64,000 nucleotides of DNA from Anomaloglossus baeobatrachus (GCF_048569485.1 NC_134357.1:228034735-228098734), one strand, 5' to 3'; shown: positions 23,357 through 35,523, numbered from the stretch's first letter. Notes: a model not told the origin generated them from the letters alone. Program-made: numbers and translations.

Positions 23357-23360
23357 TTAA

Positions 23361-24541
23361 CCCCTTCACCCTGGGCAATTTTCCTATTTTTGTTTTTGCT
23401 CCTCTTCTTCAGGGAGTTGTAACTTTTCTATTTTTTTGTCAGTCTTGCCATATGAGGGCTTGTTTTTTGTGGGATGAGTTGTACTTTTAAATGAAGCCAT
23501 CAGTTTTACCATATAGTGGATTGGAAAACGGGAAAGAAATTTCAAGTGTGGAAAAATGGCAAAAAAAGTGCAACTGCACTATTGTTTTGGGGGTATTTTA
23601 TTCACTGTTTCATTACATGGTAAAACTGTCGGTGTGATGCCTCAGGTCTGTATGAGTTTGTAGATACCAAACATATATGTTTACTTTTATCAAATGGGTT
23701 AAAAAAATTCAGAAGTATATCCCAAAAATGGGGTGCACTTTTTGCACCATATTCCGTGACCCACAGCGTTCTCTTTTTTCGGGATATGGGTCTCAATGAT
23801 GGCTTATTTTTTGTGTTTCAAGTTGATGTTTTTAACGGTACGATTTTTGCGCAGATGATATATTTTGATTGCCTGTTATTGCATTTTGCGTAAAATTTGC
23901 GACAACCAAAAAAAGTAATTTTGGCGTTTGGAATTTTGTTGCCGTTACATCATTTACAGATCAGATTATTTGATTTTATATTTTGATATATCTGGCATTT
24001 CTGAACGCGGCGATAACAAATATGTGTATACTTTTTATTTTTTTTACCCTTTAATTTTCAATGGGGCAAATGGGGGGTGAGTTGAGCTTTTAAGTTTTTT
24101 AATTTTTTTAAATTTTTTAAGCTTTTTTTAACCTTTTTTTTGACTAGTGACTATAAGGATCAGCAGTTTGATTGCACATTAATTTCTGTTGATCAGAGCA
24201 GCACAGCTCTGATCAGCAGAAATTCTGTGTTTTTGTTATAGCCGCTGCTCTGACGGCTGTAACAGGAGTTACGTCATGATAGTGACAGGAGTCATCACAT
24301 GACTCCTTATTACCATAGCAATCATCAGCTCCCCGTGATTGAATCATGGGGCCTCCGATGGCGGCGGTGAAAGGCAATTTCCCCGCTGCGGCTCGCGGAT
24401 CCTTCTCCGCCTGCGAGGCACACATGTCTGCTGTTCAAATCAGCAGACATGTGAGGATCGCTGCTGGCTCACCGCAGCAGCCGGCGGTGATAACCACTTC
24501 ATGATTTAGGATGCACCATTACATCCTAGGTTGTAAAGGGA
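23361..24541. mobile_element. TTAA-flanked non-autonomous element, 1.18 kb
   Basis: The ends CCCCTTCACCCTGG and CCTAGGTTGTAAAGGGA form imperfect inverted repeats and are bounded by TTAA on both sides (23357-23360 and 24542-24545). It interrupts a minisatellite that continues on both sides, which confirms it as an insertion. No transposase frame is visible. TTAA targets point to piggyBac or Kolobok machinery. Confidence 0.65.
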
Positions 24542-24545
24542 TTAA

Positions 24546-24660
24546 TAATGTCCCACGTTCTGGCCCTATCCTTTACTAATGTCACCTATCTAGGCCCTCA
24601 TTCTTAACTAATGTCTCCCATCCTGTCCTTTTCCTATAATAATGACCCTCTTTCTTGTGC
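24546..24660 (-). repeat. Degenerate minisatellite (right part)
   Basis: It continues the units of 23205-23356: TAATGTCCCACGTTCTGGCC, TAATGTCACCTATCTAGGCC, TAATGTCTCCCATCCTGTCC. Confidence 0.6.
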
Positions 24661-25158
24661 TTTCCTTAAAAACAAAAAAACAATTCTTCAATTCTTATCT
24701 GTCCTGCTCTCGTGACAAGCAATGACCTCTTCCTCCTCCATGTCCAGGTAGATGAGTGGCACATGGCAGGGACATTATACAGTACGAAGCCCAGGACAGG
24801 CATACTGATGTAATCTGCAGGCAGTTTATAGTCGGGCAGTCACTATAGCTATTACGTCGAGGATGCATACATTGAGCTGAAAACTAGGCTGTCATCGGCA
24901 TGCCCCCCTCCTGCACGGACCTAGTAGCAGTTGCAGTCTTTGTGGCGGCGATTGTTAGACCCCTGGTCTTGTTCACATGTTGCTTTTTTCCCCCGCACTT
25001 TTTTAGCAGCAGAAAAAAAACATATTTATAGTATCCAGAAAATGAATTATATTTCTGAAATTTCAAGCACATTGTCATGCCCCCTTCTCAGCGCTGCCCT
25101 ACTCACTGCATTTGCCACTCTACTTCCCCAGCATCAGACCATCTTCCTGGTTGTCTTA
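24661..25158. other. No gene recognised
   Basis: Unrecognised DNA between the degenerate minisatellite and a MITE end. No conserved open frame was seen. Confidence 0.4.
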
Positions 25159-25650
25159 GGCTGCTTTCACACTTGCGTTGTTTTGCATCCGTCACAATCA
25201 GTTATGTGACTGATGCAACAGATGCGTTGCAGATAGTGGCACAACTGATGTGACTGAGGCTGCAAAACAACGATCCGTTTATTTGGGGTTTTTTTACTGT
25301 TTTACCGGCTATTGTGAGCGATCAGCTGATCACCCGGCGCCGGCCGCCGGGCGATCAGCTGATCGTTCACAAAAGCCGGCCGCCGGGCGATCAGCTGATC
25401 ATTCACAAACGCTAGCCGATCAGCTGATTGCTCTCAAAAGCCGGCCGCTGGGTGGAACGACTGACCGTCGGGCGGCAGGAACACAGGATGTAGCGTTTTT
25501 TGAGCGGCGGAATCCTTTTATTTCACTGCGCATGCTCAGCTCTTATGTTTAATCACTGAAATCAATGTTTCTCTCTCGGTGGCCGAACGATCAGCTGATT
25601 GGTCGGCGGCGGCTTTTGTGAACAATCAGCTGATCAGCTGTTACCTGTTA
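25159..25650. mobile_element. MITE, GGCTGCTTTCACAC left end, with palindrome cluster
   Basis: The left end GGCTGCTTTCACACTTGCG follows TTA and matches the family of 44402-44793. The matching right end is not recognised, so the extent is approximate. Its interior (25319-25640) repeats the palindrome GATCAGCTGATC, intact or nearly so, about six times, with GCCGGCCGCCGGG between copies. Confidence 0.5.
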
Positions 25651-25852
25651 CATGTGTACAGGATCAGAACCAATAACAGCATAAGAATACATCATCAAAC
25701 ACCAACAGTACTGAAATACTTCACTAGCACAGAAACGCATCACTAGAACTACCAGCAGTACAGAAATTACTCATAAGAACCACATGCAGTATAGAAATGC
25801 AGTGACAAACAAAAGGTTACAAATGTTTTGAACTTTTGAATCTCAGGCTCTA

Positions 25853-27449
25853 CAGTTTTGCTCAAAAGTTTACATACCCCGGCAGATTTTTTGCTTTATT
25901 TGGCTTTTTTTCAGAGTATATGGAATGATAACACAAAATCTTTTTTTCCACTAATGGTTAGTGGTTGGGTAAAGCCATTTATTGTCAAACTACTGTGTTT
26001 TCTCTTTTTAACTCATAATGACAATCAAAACCATCCAAATGACCTTGATCAAAAGTTCACATGCCCTGGTGATTTTGGCTTGATAACATGCACAGAATTT
26101 GACACAAATGGGTTTGAATGGATAATAAAGGTAATATCCTCACCTGTGACCTGTTTGTTTGTTGTGTGCATAAAAGCTGAGTGAGTTTCTGGGATCCAGA
26201 CAGACTATTGTATCTTTCATCCAGCCACTAACATTTCTGGATTGTGAGTCATGGGGAAAGCAAAATAATTATCAATGGATCTATGGGAAAAGATAGTTGA
26301 ACTGTATGAAACAGGAAAGGGATATAAAAATATATCCAAGGAATTGATAATGCCAGTCAGCAGTGTTCAAACTGTGATTAACAAATGGAAAATCAGGGTC
26401 TCTGTAAAAACCAAACCACAATCAGGTAGACCAACAAAAATTTTGGCCACAACTGCCAGGAAAATTGTTCAGGATGCAAAGAAAAACCCACAAATAACTT
26501 CTGCTGAAATAGAAGACTCACTGAAAACTACTGGTGTGGCTGTTTCAAGATGCACAATAAGGAGGCACTTGAAGAAAAATAGGCTGCATGATCGAGTCGA
26601 CAGAAAAAGCCATTACTGTGCAAATGCCACAAACTATCTTGCCTATAATACGTCAAAGAGCACAAAGACAAGCCTCTAAAGTTCTGGAACAAGGTAATTT
26701 GGAGTGATGAGACCAAAATCTACTTTTTTGACCACAACCATAAACATTACATTTGGAGAGGTGTCAACAAGGCAAATGATGAAGAGAACACTATTCCTAC
26801 TGTAGGGATGTGTGAGCTACAAAGGCTTAGGAAACTTGGTCAAAGTTGAAGGAAAGATGAATGCAGCACATTATCATCAAATACTGGAGAAACGTTTGCA
26901 CTTCTCAGCCCGGAAGCCGCACATGGGATGTACTTGGACGTTCCAACATGACAATGATCCAAAACACAAGGCCAAGTCAATCTGTCATTAACTACAGCAA
27001 AGCAAAGTGAAGGTTCTGGAGTGGCCATCTCAGTCTCCTGACCGCAATATCATTGAGCCACTATGGGGAGAACTAAAGCATGCAGCTCATGCAAGAAAGC
27101 CCAGGAATGTACAGGAATTGGAGGCTTTTTGCCAAGAAGAATGGGCAGCTGTACCATCTGAGAAAATAAAGAGCCTCATCCATAACTACCACAAAAGACT
27201 TCAAGCTGTCATTGATGTTAGAGGGGCAATACATGGTATTAAGAACTAGGGTATGTGAACTTTTGATCAGGGTCATTTGGATGTCATTATGAGTTAAAAA
27301 GAGAAAACACAGTAGTTTGACAACAAATGGGTTTAACCAACCACTAACAATAAGTGAAAAAAAAAGATTTTGTTATCATTCATATTCTCTGAAAAAAGGC
27401 CAAGAAAGCAAAAAATCTGCAAGGGTATGTAAACCTTTGACCACAACTG
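25853..27449 (+). mobile_element. Tc1-like DNA transposon, IR/DR type, full length
   Basis: A 1.6 kb element flanked by TA on both sides (25851-25852, 27450-27451). Its terminal inverted repeats are about 200 bp. Each has an outer and an inner direct repeat: AAAAGTTTACATACCCC near 25864 and AAAAGTTCACATGCCC near 26051 on the left, with inverted counterparts near 27250 and 27424 on the right. This IR/DR arrangement is known from Sleeping Beauty-type Tc1 elements. All parts are present, but the transposase gene is broken, so it is non-autonomous today. Its right terminal repeat is well preserved. Confidence 0.93.
26275..27249 (+). pseudogene. Tc1 (DD34E) transposase pseudogene
   Basis: An upstream ATG near 26250 (MGKAK) is followed by a stop, and the longest remaining start is at 26275. 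The N-terminal piece (26275-26679) contains the HTH region: KIVELYETGKGYKNISKEL, a GRP AT-hook-like motif and RKIVQDAKKNPQITSAEI. The catalytic region lies in other frames further on: WSDET (first Asp, near 26703), FQHDNDPKH (second Asp, near 26944) and DRNIIEPLW (Glu, near 27050). The spacing between second Asp and Glu is 34 residues, so all three catalytic residues are kept. The C-terminal piece 27007-27249 ends in a natural stop. Several frameshifts and stops separate the pieces. Tc1 transposases cut and paste at TA. Confidence 0.9.
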
Positions 27450-27724
27450 TAAATCTCATTATCCACTACAGCTTTAAGTGTGAGACAACCTTCATTTTAT
27501 AGCCAATCATCTTGAATATCTCAAGCATAAATTTTACTTGCAACTATTTAGCATATGATTAGTTACGAAACTTCGTGCTATATCACTGCATTGTTACTGT
27601 TTTGCTCCTGTTTTTTGAAAAATCTTTTTCTTCCTGTATACTATAAATTACAACCTGTTCTCACATTCTCTAATAACTTAGTGTGTTGTTAGGTTGATTC
27701 CCAAGTGAAAGACACAAGGTCGAA

Positions 27725-28690
27725 TTGAGGAGCAGCCATGAAAAAAATTTCCCAAGAAAAGAGGAACAGCATCAACCAGCTAATCAATAGAGGTCTCTCG
27801 GCCAAGAACATTACCAAACTGCAACATATGAGTGGTACGACAGTTAGAAGAATAAGAAATAATGTTTGTCCAGTCATTCAAAAGCCAAGAGGTGGACGTT
27901 CAGGCAAAATATCCGAGTCAACAAGTCAAGAACTATCAGTTCTGACATGACAAATACGGCAATGGAGGTGGCTCATATGCTTTGTAATAGTGGGATTACA
28001 GACATCCATGCAAACACTGCGTGATGGATGTTACACAAGTCCGGAATGATAGCCCGGAAAAAGGTGAAAAATCTTAAACTTCATTATCATCATAAGAAGC
28101 GTCAGCTTGAGTTTTTAAAAAAAAAGTACAAAAAGTGGGCAGTAGAAGATTGGAAACAGGTTATTTTTAGTGATGAAACAAGTCAATTAACTAGGCTCTG
28201 ATGTGTGCAAATGGGTCTGGAAGAAACAAGGGAAAATTAGTCTACTGCATCAAGAAGTTCAAGGAACTGTCAAGTTCAGTGGAGGAAGCCTGATAATATG
28301 GGGTTGTTTTACAGCCAGAATGATTGAATACTTGACTAGGATCGATGGTAGTCTCATTGCTAAGGTATATGTGAGTATCCTTCAAGACGAGTTACTTCAA
28401 ATACTCAAGTACTATGGGTATGAAAAGGACGACATAATTTTCTAGAAGGACAATGACTCGAAACATACGTTGTGATTGGCTAAGAAATCGTTCACTTACA
28501 ATAAAGTCAATAAAGTAGAGGTGCTGGATTGTCCCTGACAGTCCACGAACCTCAACCCAATCAAAAACTTGTGGGTAGAGTGAATAAAAAGCTCTATACA
28601 AATGAGCAGACCAGCACAAACCTTGGAAACAAGTAGAAGAGACCTGAGATCAGAATTTGGTCGAGACATGCTTGCAAGGGCGTAACAACC
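27725..28690 (+). pseudogene. Second Tc1/mariner-type transposase pseudogene
   Basis: This copy belongs to a different Tc1 lineage. The N-terminal piece 27738-27950 shows KKISQEKRNSINQLINRGL and an HTH. The catalytic part shows VIFSDET near 28167, FSGGSLIIWGCF near 28278, and KDNDSKH near 28450. The motif corresponding to NPIEN reads NPIKN near 28554, so the catalytic glutamate is lysine. Several stops separate the pieces. No terminal inverted repeats were recognised. It directly precedes the GGGCGTAAC repeat start at 28679. Confidence 0.85.
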
Positions 28691-28804
28691 GCGGTCGCAG
28701 AGGTCGCGCCAGCTTAGGGGACCAGCGCCCGCCCTGCAGGGAAGCAGCCGGCTCCACTCAGTGAGAGAGGAGCTATGCTGTACCTCTACTAGTTGTAATA
28801 CAAA

Positions 28805-28842
28805 AGGATGGGAGACATTACTACAGGGGACAAGATGGGGAC
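28805..28842 (+). repeat. Minisatellite, left remnant
   Basis: Little more than one unit (GGATGGGAGACATTACTACA then GGGGACAAGATGGGGAC) lies immediately left of the first gypsy element and continues at 34874, so the retroelement landed in this array. Confidence 0.8.
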
Positions 28843-29461
28843 TGTTATGATTCAGGGACCGAGGAGGATCAAAAAATGCGGAATCCCAAAAGGTAACAGA
28901 GCGGCTGGAACCTTAATGGATTGCAGACCTAATCCTGACACACAACTAGAAGTAGCCATGCCTACGATGACCTGGACACCTCGACAAAGCCGGAGAAATA
29001 AATAATCTCACTGATAGAGATATAAGAAAGCTAATCTGTCTCGGAGCAGTCCCCAAAGATAGATAGCCCCCACATGTAAAGGCTACGGTGATATACCTTG
29101 CAGAATCATGGAGCTAAGTATAGAGACACTCCCAGCAGGGAATGATCCCACTCCACCAAGAACTCCACAAGTATTAGTATCAAAGCAGCAAAAGCAACAA
29201 GAAAGTGGAAAACAAACAGCAGAGGTACAAAAGACCACTTATCTGAGAGGAGTTCTGGTAGTGAGCAGAGCTGGTTACAGAATGTCCTTAACACACAGGA
29301 GACATTGACCACCGGCAAGTAACAAGAGAAAACTACTCAGTTAAATAACTGACCCTAATTGCCAGTCCTCCACAGGTGTGTGGCTTTCATTCCACATATC
29401 AACTGCACCGCCAGCACTGACCCCAAGAGGGAGCCCCAAACTTGAAAATGTATTCGCAACA
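28843..29461 (-). repeat. 3' LTR of the first gypsy element
   Basis: 619 bp, TGTTATGA to GCAACA. It matches the 914 bp LTR at 33960-34873 over most of its length; the right copy is longer in the middle. Confidence 0.9.
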
Positions 29462-29480
29462 GTACCCCCCCCCCTTGGGG
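29462..29480 (-). promoter_or_regulatory. Polypurine tract of the first gypsy element
   Basis: Read on the minus strand this is a G-rich purine run (CCCCAAGGGG then Gs) directly beside the 3' LTR, where plus-strand DNA synthesis is primed in this family. Confidence 0.75.
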
Positions 29481-29594
29481 AGGGGTCAACGAACCCTCAC
29501 CGGAACCCCCGGGTTTGTCAGGTTGGGCTCGATGAAAAGCACGGATCAAGCGATCAGCATATATGTCGGAAGCAACCACCCAAGAATTATCCTC

Positions 29595-30435
29595 CTAACC
29601 ATAACCTTTCCACTTGACCAGACACTGGAGCTTCTGTCTAGCAATACGGGAATCCAAAATTTTTTCCACTACATATTCCAGATCCCCTTCGACAAACATA
29701 GGATCAGGAGGCGCAGCCATGGGCACTACCGGTTCAACATATTTTTTCAACAAAGACTTATGAAAGACATTGTGAATCTTGAAAGTCTTTGGAAGAGCCA
29801 AACGAAAAGAAACAGGATTAATTATCTTCGAAATTTTATAAGGTCCAATAAACCTCACACATCAAAGTGGCCGAGCTAGCTCTATTATTAAGAGCAAACT
29901 CAGCCAAGGACAAAAAAGAAACCCAGTCGTCCTGATCAGCCAACACAAAATATCGCAAATAGGTTTCCAAAGTCTGATTTGTCCTTTCAGTCTGTCCATT
30001 GGTCTGAGGATGAAACGCAAAGAAGAAGGAAAACTCAACTGCCAGCCTAGATCAAAAAGCTCTCCAGAATCTAGACACAAACTGGACTCCCCTATCGGAC
30101 ACAACATTCTCAGGAATACCATGGAAACAAACCACCTGACGAAGAAACAAAGGTCCCAACTCTAAAGCTGATGGCAACTTAGGCAGTGGCACCAAATGAA
30201 TCATTTTGGAAAATCTATCACAGATTACACAAATAACCATCATCCCCTGAGAAACAGAGCGATCAGAAATAAAATCCATAGAGATGTGAGTCCATGGTCT
30301 CTTAGGCACAGGCAATGGCAAAAATAGTCCACTAGAACGAGAACAAGAAGACTTGGATCTACAACAGATCTCACAGTTCTGCATAAAACTCCTCACATCA
30401 CGAGAAAGAGAAGGCCACCAAAAGAACCTACTCAC
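29595..30435 (-). pseudogene. Gypsy integrase with chromodomain, fossil
   Basis: Recognisable parts are the integrase zinc-binding region and catalytic core (30052-30435: FFWWPSLSRDV, then CEICCRSK, a PWTHISMDF stretch, and VSDRGVQFVS), and the C-terminal region (29595-29858) with the chromodomain signature YVVEKILDSR and LVKWKGYG. Integrase inserts the DNA copy, and the chromodomain is thought to guide targeting. Part of the broken element. Confidence 0.92.
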
Positions 30436-30497
30436 CTAATCCCTGCTGCCAAAAATCCCAGGATGACCAGCCAACACAGAACAATGAACTTCAGACA

Positions 30498-31783
30498 TCA
30501 CTCTACTCCTCCATTGGTCAGAAGCATAAATTTCCCCCCAGGACATCTTTCCGGTTTGTGCTGCTGAAATTCCTCAAGAGCAAGTCTCAAATCGGGTGAA
30601 ATCGCAGAGAGAATCAGTCCCTCATGCAGGATGGTAGCAGGCTCAGTCACATCCAGAGAATCAACAAAGAAACTCCTAGAAAGAGCATCGGCCTTAATAT
30701 TCTTAATACCCGGAATATAAGAGACCACAAACTTAAAGCACATGAAAAACAAGGCTCATCTAGCCTGCTTGGGATTCAACCTCCTGGCAGATTCAAGATA
30801 GATCAAATTCTTATGATCAGTAAGTACTACAATTTGATGTCTCGCCCCCTCCAGCCAATGTCGCCATTCTTCAAAAGCCCACTTCATAGCCAATAATTCT
30901 CAATTCACAACATCATAATTTTGCTCTGGTGGTGAAAATTTCCGGTAAAAAAAAGCACAGGGTCTAATTTTAGAAGTCACAGGGTCCCTTTGAGACAAGA
31001 CAGCCCCAGCCCCGATCTCCGAGGCATGGATCTCCACCTGATAAGGAAAAGACACAACAGGCTGCCGCAAGACCGGAGCAGAAGTAAACCTCCTTTTCAG
31101 CTCCTGAAAAGCCAAGACTGCCTCTGAAGACCAATTCACAAACATCAGCTCTCTTCTTAGTCAAATCAGTCTATGGCTTGACAATACTGGAAAAATTGCC
31201 CATGAATTTACGATAGAAATTAGCAAAACCCAAAAACTTCTGAAGGCTTTTCAAAGAAGTAGGCTGAACCCAATCATGAATGGCCTGGACCCTTACCGTA
31301 TCCATCTCAATAGAAGATGGGGACAAAATAAACCCCAAAAAAGAGACCTTTTGAACGCTAAACAGATATTTCGATCCCTTGACATATAACGCATTGTCCC
31401 TGAGAACCTGAAATCCTGTCCAAACCTGTTTAAATGAGAATCTCAGTTATGAGAAAAAATCAAAATGTCATCCAAATAGACAATCAAAAACTTGTCCACA
31501 AAGTCCCGGAAAATATCTTTCATGAAAGATTGAAAGACGGAAGGGGCATTAGTGAGCCCAAAGGGCATCACTAGGTACTCAAATGCCCCTCAGGGGCATT
31601 AAACGTCGTCTTCCATTCATCACCCTGCTTAATGCGAATGAGATTATATGCTCCCCGAAGATCGAATTTAGTAAACCAACTAGCACCCTTCATTCTAGAA
31701 AACAGGTCAGAAATCAGAGGCAATGGATACTGATATTTAACCGTGATTTTATTAAGGAGATGATAATCAATACAGGGTCGCAA
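30498..31783 (-). pseudogene. Gypsy reverse transcriptase and RNase H, fossil
   Basis: The RT part near 31571-31783 shows [19 protein letters not shown] and [15 protein letters not shown]. The RNase H part at 30900-31145 shows VEIHASEIGAGAVLSQRD. The connecting piece at 30498-30752 contains GIKNIKADALSR, the end of RNase H. These are typical Ty3/gypsy pol landmarks in the expected order. Broken. Confidence 0.92.
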
Positions 31784-32457
31784 TGAACCATCCTTCTTCG
31801 CTACAAAAAAAAAACGGCGCCCAAAGGGGAAGATGAAGGTCTAATGTGACTCTTCTCCAAAGACTCCTTAATGTAAGTCCGCATAGCAACATGTTCAGGC
31901 ACAGATAAAATGAAAAGTAGTCCTTAGGAAATTTACAACCAGGCACCAATTCAATAGCACAATCACAGTCCCTATGCGGAGGCAAAGACGCAGCCTCAGT
32001 CTCATTAAACACATCCATGAAATCCGCCAAATAGTCAGGGACCTCCCGTGTCTGAGATGAAATAAGACAAAATAGGAGTATCACTATGCACACATTGGCA
32101 GCCCCAACTAGCCACAGATAAAGAATTCCAATCAAGAACTGGATTATGGGCTTGCAACCAAGGAAATCCCAGTACCAAAATGTCATGCAAATTATGCAAG
32201 ACCAAAAACTTACAAACGTCCTTATGGTCAGGCGCAACCCGCATCGTCACCTGTGTCCAAAAATGGGCTTATTTTCAGCTAAAGGAGTAGCATCCATCTC
32301 CCTCAAAGGGATAGGAGCATGCAAAGGCACCATAGGAAAACCACAACGCTCAGCAAACCTAAAATCCATCAAGTTCAGGGCAGCTCCTGAATCAATAAAA
32401 CCTATATCCGAAAATGATGATAGGGAGCAGATCAAAGAAAGCGACAAAAGAAACTAA
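31767..32457 (-). pseudogene. Gypsy protease region, fossil
   Basis: The minus-strand piece 32247-32447 contains the aspartic protease signature FIDSGAALNLMD, and 32035-32250 continues with HDILVLGFPWLQAHNP, the typical end of gypsy retropepsins. It lies between gag and RT. Part of the broken element. Confidence 0.85.
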
Positions 32458-33021
32458 GGGGTACTTTGCACGCTGCGACATTGTAAGCCGATGCTGGGAT
32501 GTCGAGCGCGATAGTCCCTGCAGCGATATCTTGTGATTGCTGGCGTAGCGAACATTATCGCTACGTCAGCTTAACATGCACTCATCTGCCCTGCGACGTC
32601 GCTCTGGCCGGCGATCCGCCTCCTTCCTAAGGGGGCGGGTCGTGCGGCGTCACAGCGACGTCACCCGGCAGGCGGGCATTAGCAGCGGAGGGGCGGAGAT
32701 GAGCAGGATGTAAACATCCCGCCCACCTCCTTCCTTGCACATTGCAGCCGGGACGCAGGTAGGAGATGGTCCTCGCTCCTGTGGCTTCACACACAGCGAT
32801 GTGTGCTGCCACAGGAACGAGGAACAACATTGTACCTGTCGCTGCACCGGCATTATGGAAATGTCGGACCCTACGATACGATAACGACGCTTTTGCGCTC
32901 ATTAATCGTATCAAAAAGGATTTGCACACTATGATATCGACTGCGATGCGGGATGTGCGTCACTTTCGATTTGACCCCACCGACATCGCACCTGCGATGT
33001 CGTAGTGTGCAAAGCCCGCCT
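32457..33021. mobile_element. Foldback MITE, GCTTTACACG family, copy 2
   Basis: A 565 bp element with ends AGGGGTACTTTGCACGCTGC and GTAGTGTGCAAAGCCCGCCT and inner CGACATCG palindromes. It lies inside the gag region of the gypsy fossil, so it is younger than that element. Flanks are CTA and TAG, so a direct target duplication is not clear. Confidence 0.85.
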
Positions 33022-33897
33022 TAGACTGTAAACCGCCCAAAGTAAATGAATGGGCAAATTGTTTCTCGCGCTTAGGGCAGACAGAAATAGTATGAGAGGC
33101 ATCTCCACAGAAGAAACATAGCTTATTATGCCATCTAAAATCCTGCCGTTCCACCCTAGAAAGGACCCTATCACACTGCATAGGCTCCGGAGACTGCTCT
33201 GAGAGTGAAACCTCCGCATGGATTGTTTTACGTTCACATAAATGTCTATCAATCTGAATGGCCAATGACACAGAGGCATCGAAACCAGAGGGGACAGGAA
33301 AGCCCACCATAACATCCTTTACAGGCTCTGCCAACCCCTTCCAAAAGAGAGCCACAAGAGCCGCATCATTCCACTCAGTAAGGACCGCCCACTTACGAAA
33401 TTTCTGACAGTATATCTCTGCAGGTTCCTGACCCTGGATCAAAGCCAATAAAGTTTTCTCGGCTTGATCAATAGCATTAGGTTCATCATATAACAATCCT
33501 AGAGCCTGAAAAAAAAAAATCCACATCAGCAAGAGCGAGATCTTCAGGCGAGAGGGAAAAGGCCCAATTTTGGGGGTCACTACGCAGCAGGGAGATAACA
33601 ATCTGAACTCTCTACCTGGAAGACCCTGAGGACTTTGGTTTCAAGGCAAAAAATAACCTACAATTGCTCTTGAAGTTAGTTCATAAATTTAGACCGATCC
33701 CCAGAGAACAATTCCGGTAAAGGTATCTTAGGTTCTAAAGCAGGTGTCTGGGCAAGATCGGATATATCCTTAACCTGAGAAGTACTCAGGTTGACTCGCC
33801 CAGCTAATTGTGTGACATCCATAACAGCACAAGATCCTCCACAGCACCCAGAGATAAAGAGGAAAAAACACACAAGAAAAAAAAAATTCTGACACAC
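33022..33897 (-). pseudogene. Gypsy gag, fossil
   Basis: The minus-strand piece 32960-33601 carries a CCHC zinc knuckle, CFFCGDASHTISVC, and upstream the gag-like stretch QGQEPAEIYCQKFRKWA and WNDAALVALFWKGL. A second piece (33676-33897) holds the N-terminal part near PALEPKIPLPELFSGDRSKF. Gag forms the particle shell. Part of the broken element, interrupted by a MITE. Confidence 0.85.
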
Positions 33898-33959
33898 TTT
33901 TTTTCTTTTTTCTTTTCCTTCTTTCGAGTACCCTGGAATCCAGGTGAGGCCAGTAGTAC

Positions 33960-34873
33960 TGTTATGATTCAGGGACCGAGGAGGATAAAAAAATACAGGA
34001 TCCCAAAAGGTAACAGAGTGGCTGGAACCTTAACGGACTACAGACCTAATCCTGACACACAACTAGAAGTAGCCGTGGGGTGTGCCTACGATGACCTGAA
34101 CTCCTCAACAAAGCCGGAGAACTAAATAATTTCACAGATAGAGATATAAGAAAGCTAATCTGCCTCAGAGCAGTCCCCAAAGATAGATAGATAGATAGCC
34201 CCCCACATGTAAAGGCTACGGTGATATAGAAAAACACAATACAAAGCTAGAAAAGACAGTTTGGGCCTCACCTTTGCTGAATCTTTCTTTATAGGAAAGG
34301 ATAGGAAAGAGCAACTGTCTGCAGCTGTAAAAACTCTAATATGTACCAGCACTTCTGATATGGAAAAATCCTGAGGTCACACAACCTCTCCCCCACTGTA
34401 TCAGCACTCTGATGTTACTGAGATCAAAAAACACTAATACAGATGAGGGACTGAATTAATACCAAGCATGACAAACACAATACCTTACAGAATCATGGAG
34501 CTAAGTATACAGACACTCCCAGCAGGGAATAATCCCATTCCACCAAGAACTCCACACAGACAAAATAGGAATCAAGCATTAGTATCAAAGCAGAAAAAAC
34601 AACAAGAAAGTGGACAACAAACAGCAAAGGTACAAAAGACCACTTATCTGAGAGGATTTCTGGTAGTGAGCAGAGCTGGTTACAGAATGTCCTTAACACA
34701 CAGGAGACATTGACCACCGGCAAGTAACAAGAGAAAACTACTCAGTTAAATAGCCCAATCTGACCCTGATTGCCTGTCCTCCACAGGTGTGTGGCTTTCA
34801 TTCCACACATCAACTGCACCGCCAGCACTGACCACAAGAGGGAGCCCCATACTGGAAAAACTTATTCATAACA
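33960..34873 (-). repeat. 5' LTR of the first gypsy element
   Basis: 914 bp, TGTTATGA to TCATAACA, upstream of gag on the minus strand. A short GATA run lies near 34187-34200. Confidence 0.9.
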
Positions 34874-35523
34874 GGGGACATTATTACAGGGGACAAGGAT
34901 GGACACAATACTACAGGGCACAAGGATGGGTGACATTACTACAGGGGACAAGATGGTGCAAATTACTACAGGGCACAAGGATGGACACAATAATACAGGG
35001 CACAAGGATAGACACAATACTACAGGGCACAAGGATGGAAGACATTATTACAGGGCACAAGGATGGACACAATAATACAGAACACAAGGATGGACACAAT
35101 ACTACAGGGCACAAGGATGGAAGACATTACTACAGGGCACAAGGATGGACACAATACTACCAAGCACAAGGATGGGAAGCATTACTACAAGGGATAATGA
35201 TGGGAGAGATTACTACAGGGGACAAGGATGGACAACATACTACAGGTCACAAGGATGGGAGACATTACTACAGGGGACAAGATGGTGCAAATTACTACAG
35301 GGGACAAAGATGGACACAAGATGGACATAATACTGTAGAGCATAAGGATTTGGCACAGGGCACAAGGATGGGAGACATTACTACAGAGGACAAGGATGGG
35401 AGACATTACTACAGGGTAGAAGGATGGGGCACATTACTACAGGGCATAAGGATGGGACACATTACTACAGGGCACAAGGATTGACACAATACTACAGGGC
35501 ACAAGGATTGGAGACATTACAAG
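34874..35523 (+). repeat. Minisatellite, ~30 bp unit, middle block
   Basis: About 20 units of the type GGGCACAAGGATGG, GAGACATTACTACA. Some units vary to GACACAATACTACA. The resulting 231-codon open frame (34789-35484) is a product of the repeat and not a gene. Confidence 0.92.

Larger units (their letters stand above)
28843..34873 (-). mobile_element. Ty3/gypsy (chromodomain) LTR retrotransposon, broken
   Basis: A 6.0 kb fossil on the minus strand. Both LTRs are present, with ends TGTTATGA and TCATAACA. It is flanked by GGGGAC on both sides (28837-28842 and 34874-34879), although the target is itself a repeat. Reading on the minus strand, the order is LTR, gag with a zinc knuckle, protease, reverse transcriptase, RNase H, integrase, chromodomain, polypurine tract, LTR. 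This is the order of chromodomain-bearing Ty3/gypsy elements (Metaviridae). A foldback MITE sits inside gag. The coding region is broken many times, on the order of ten or more breaks. The alignable parts of the LTRs differ by roughly 5-8% by eye, so it is an old copy. Confidence 0.93.

Noticed and set aside
33900-33959. Primer binding site of the first gypsy element
   Set aside because: GGCCTCACCTGG near the LTR begins a few bases away and does not match a tRNA 3' end that I recognise.
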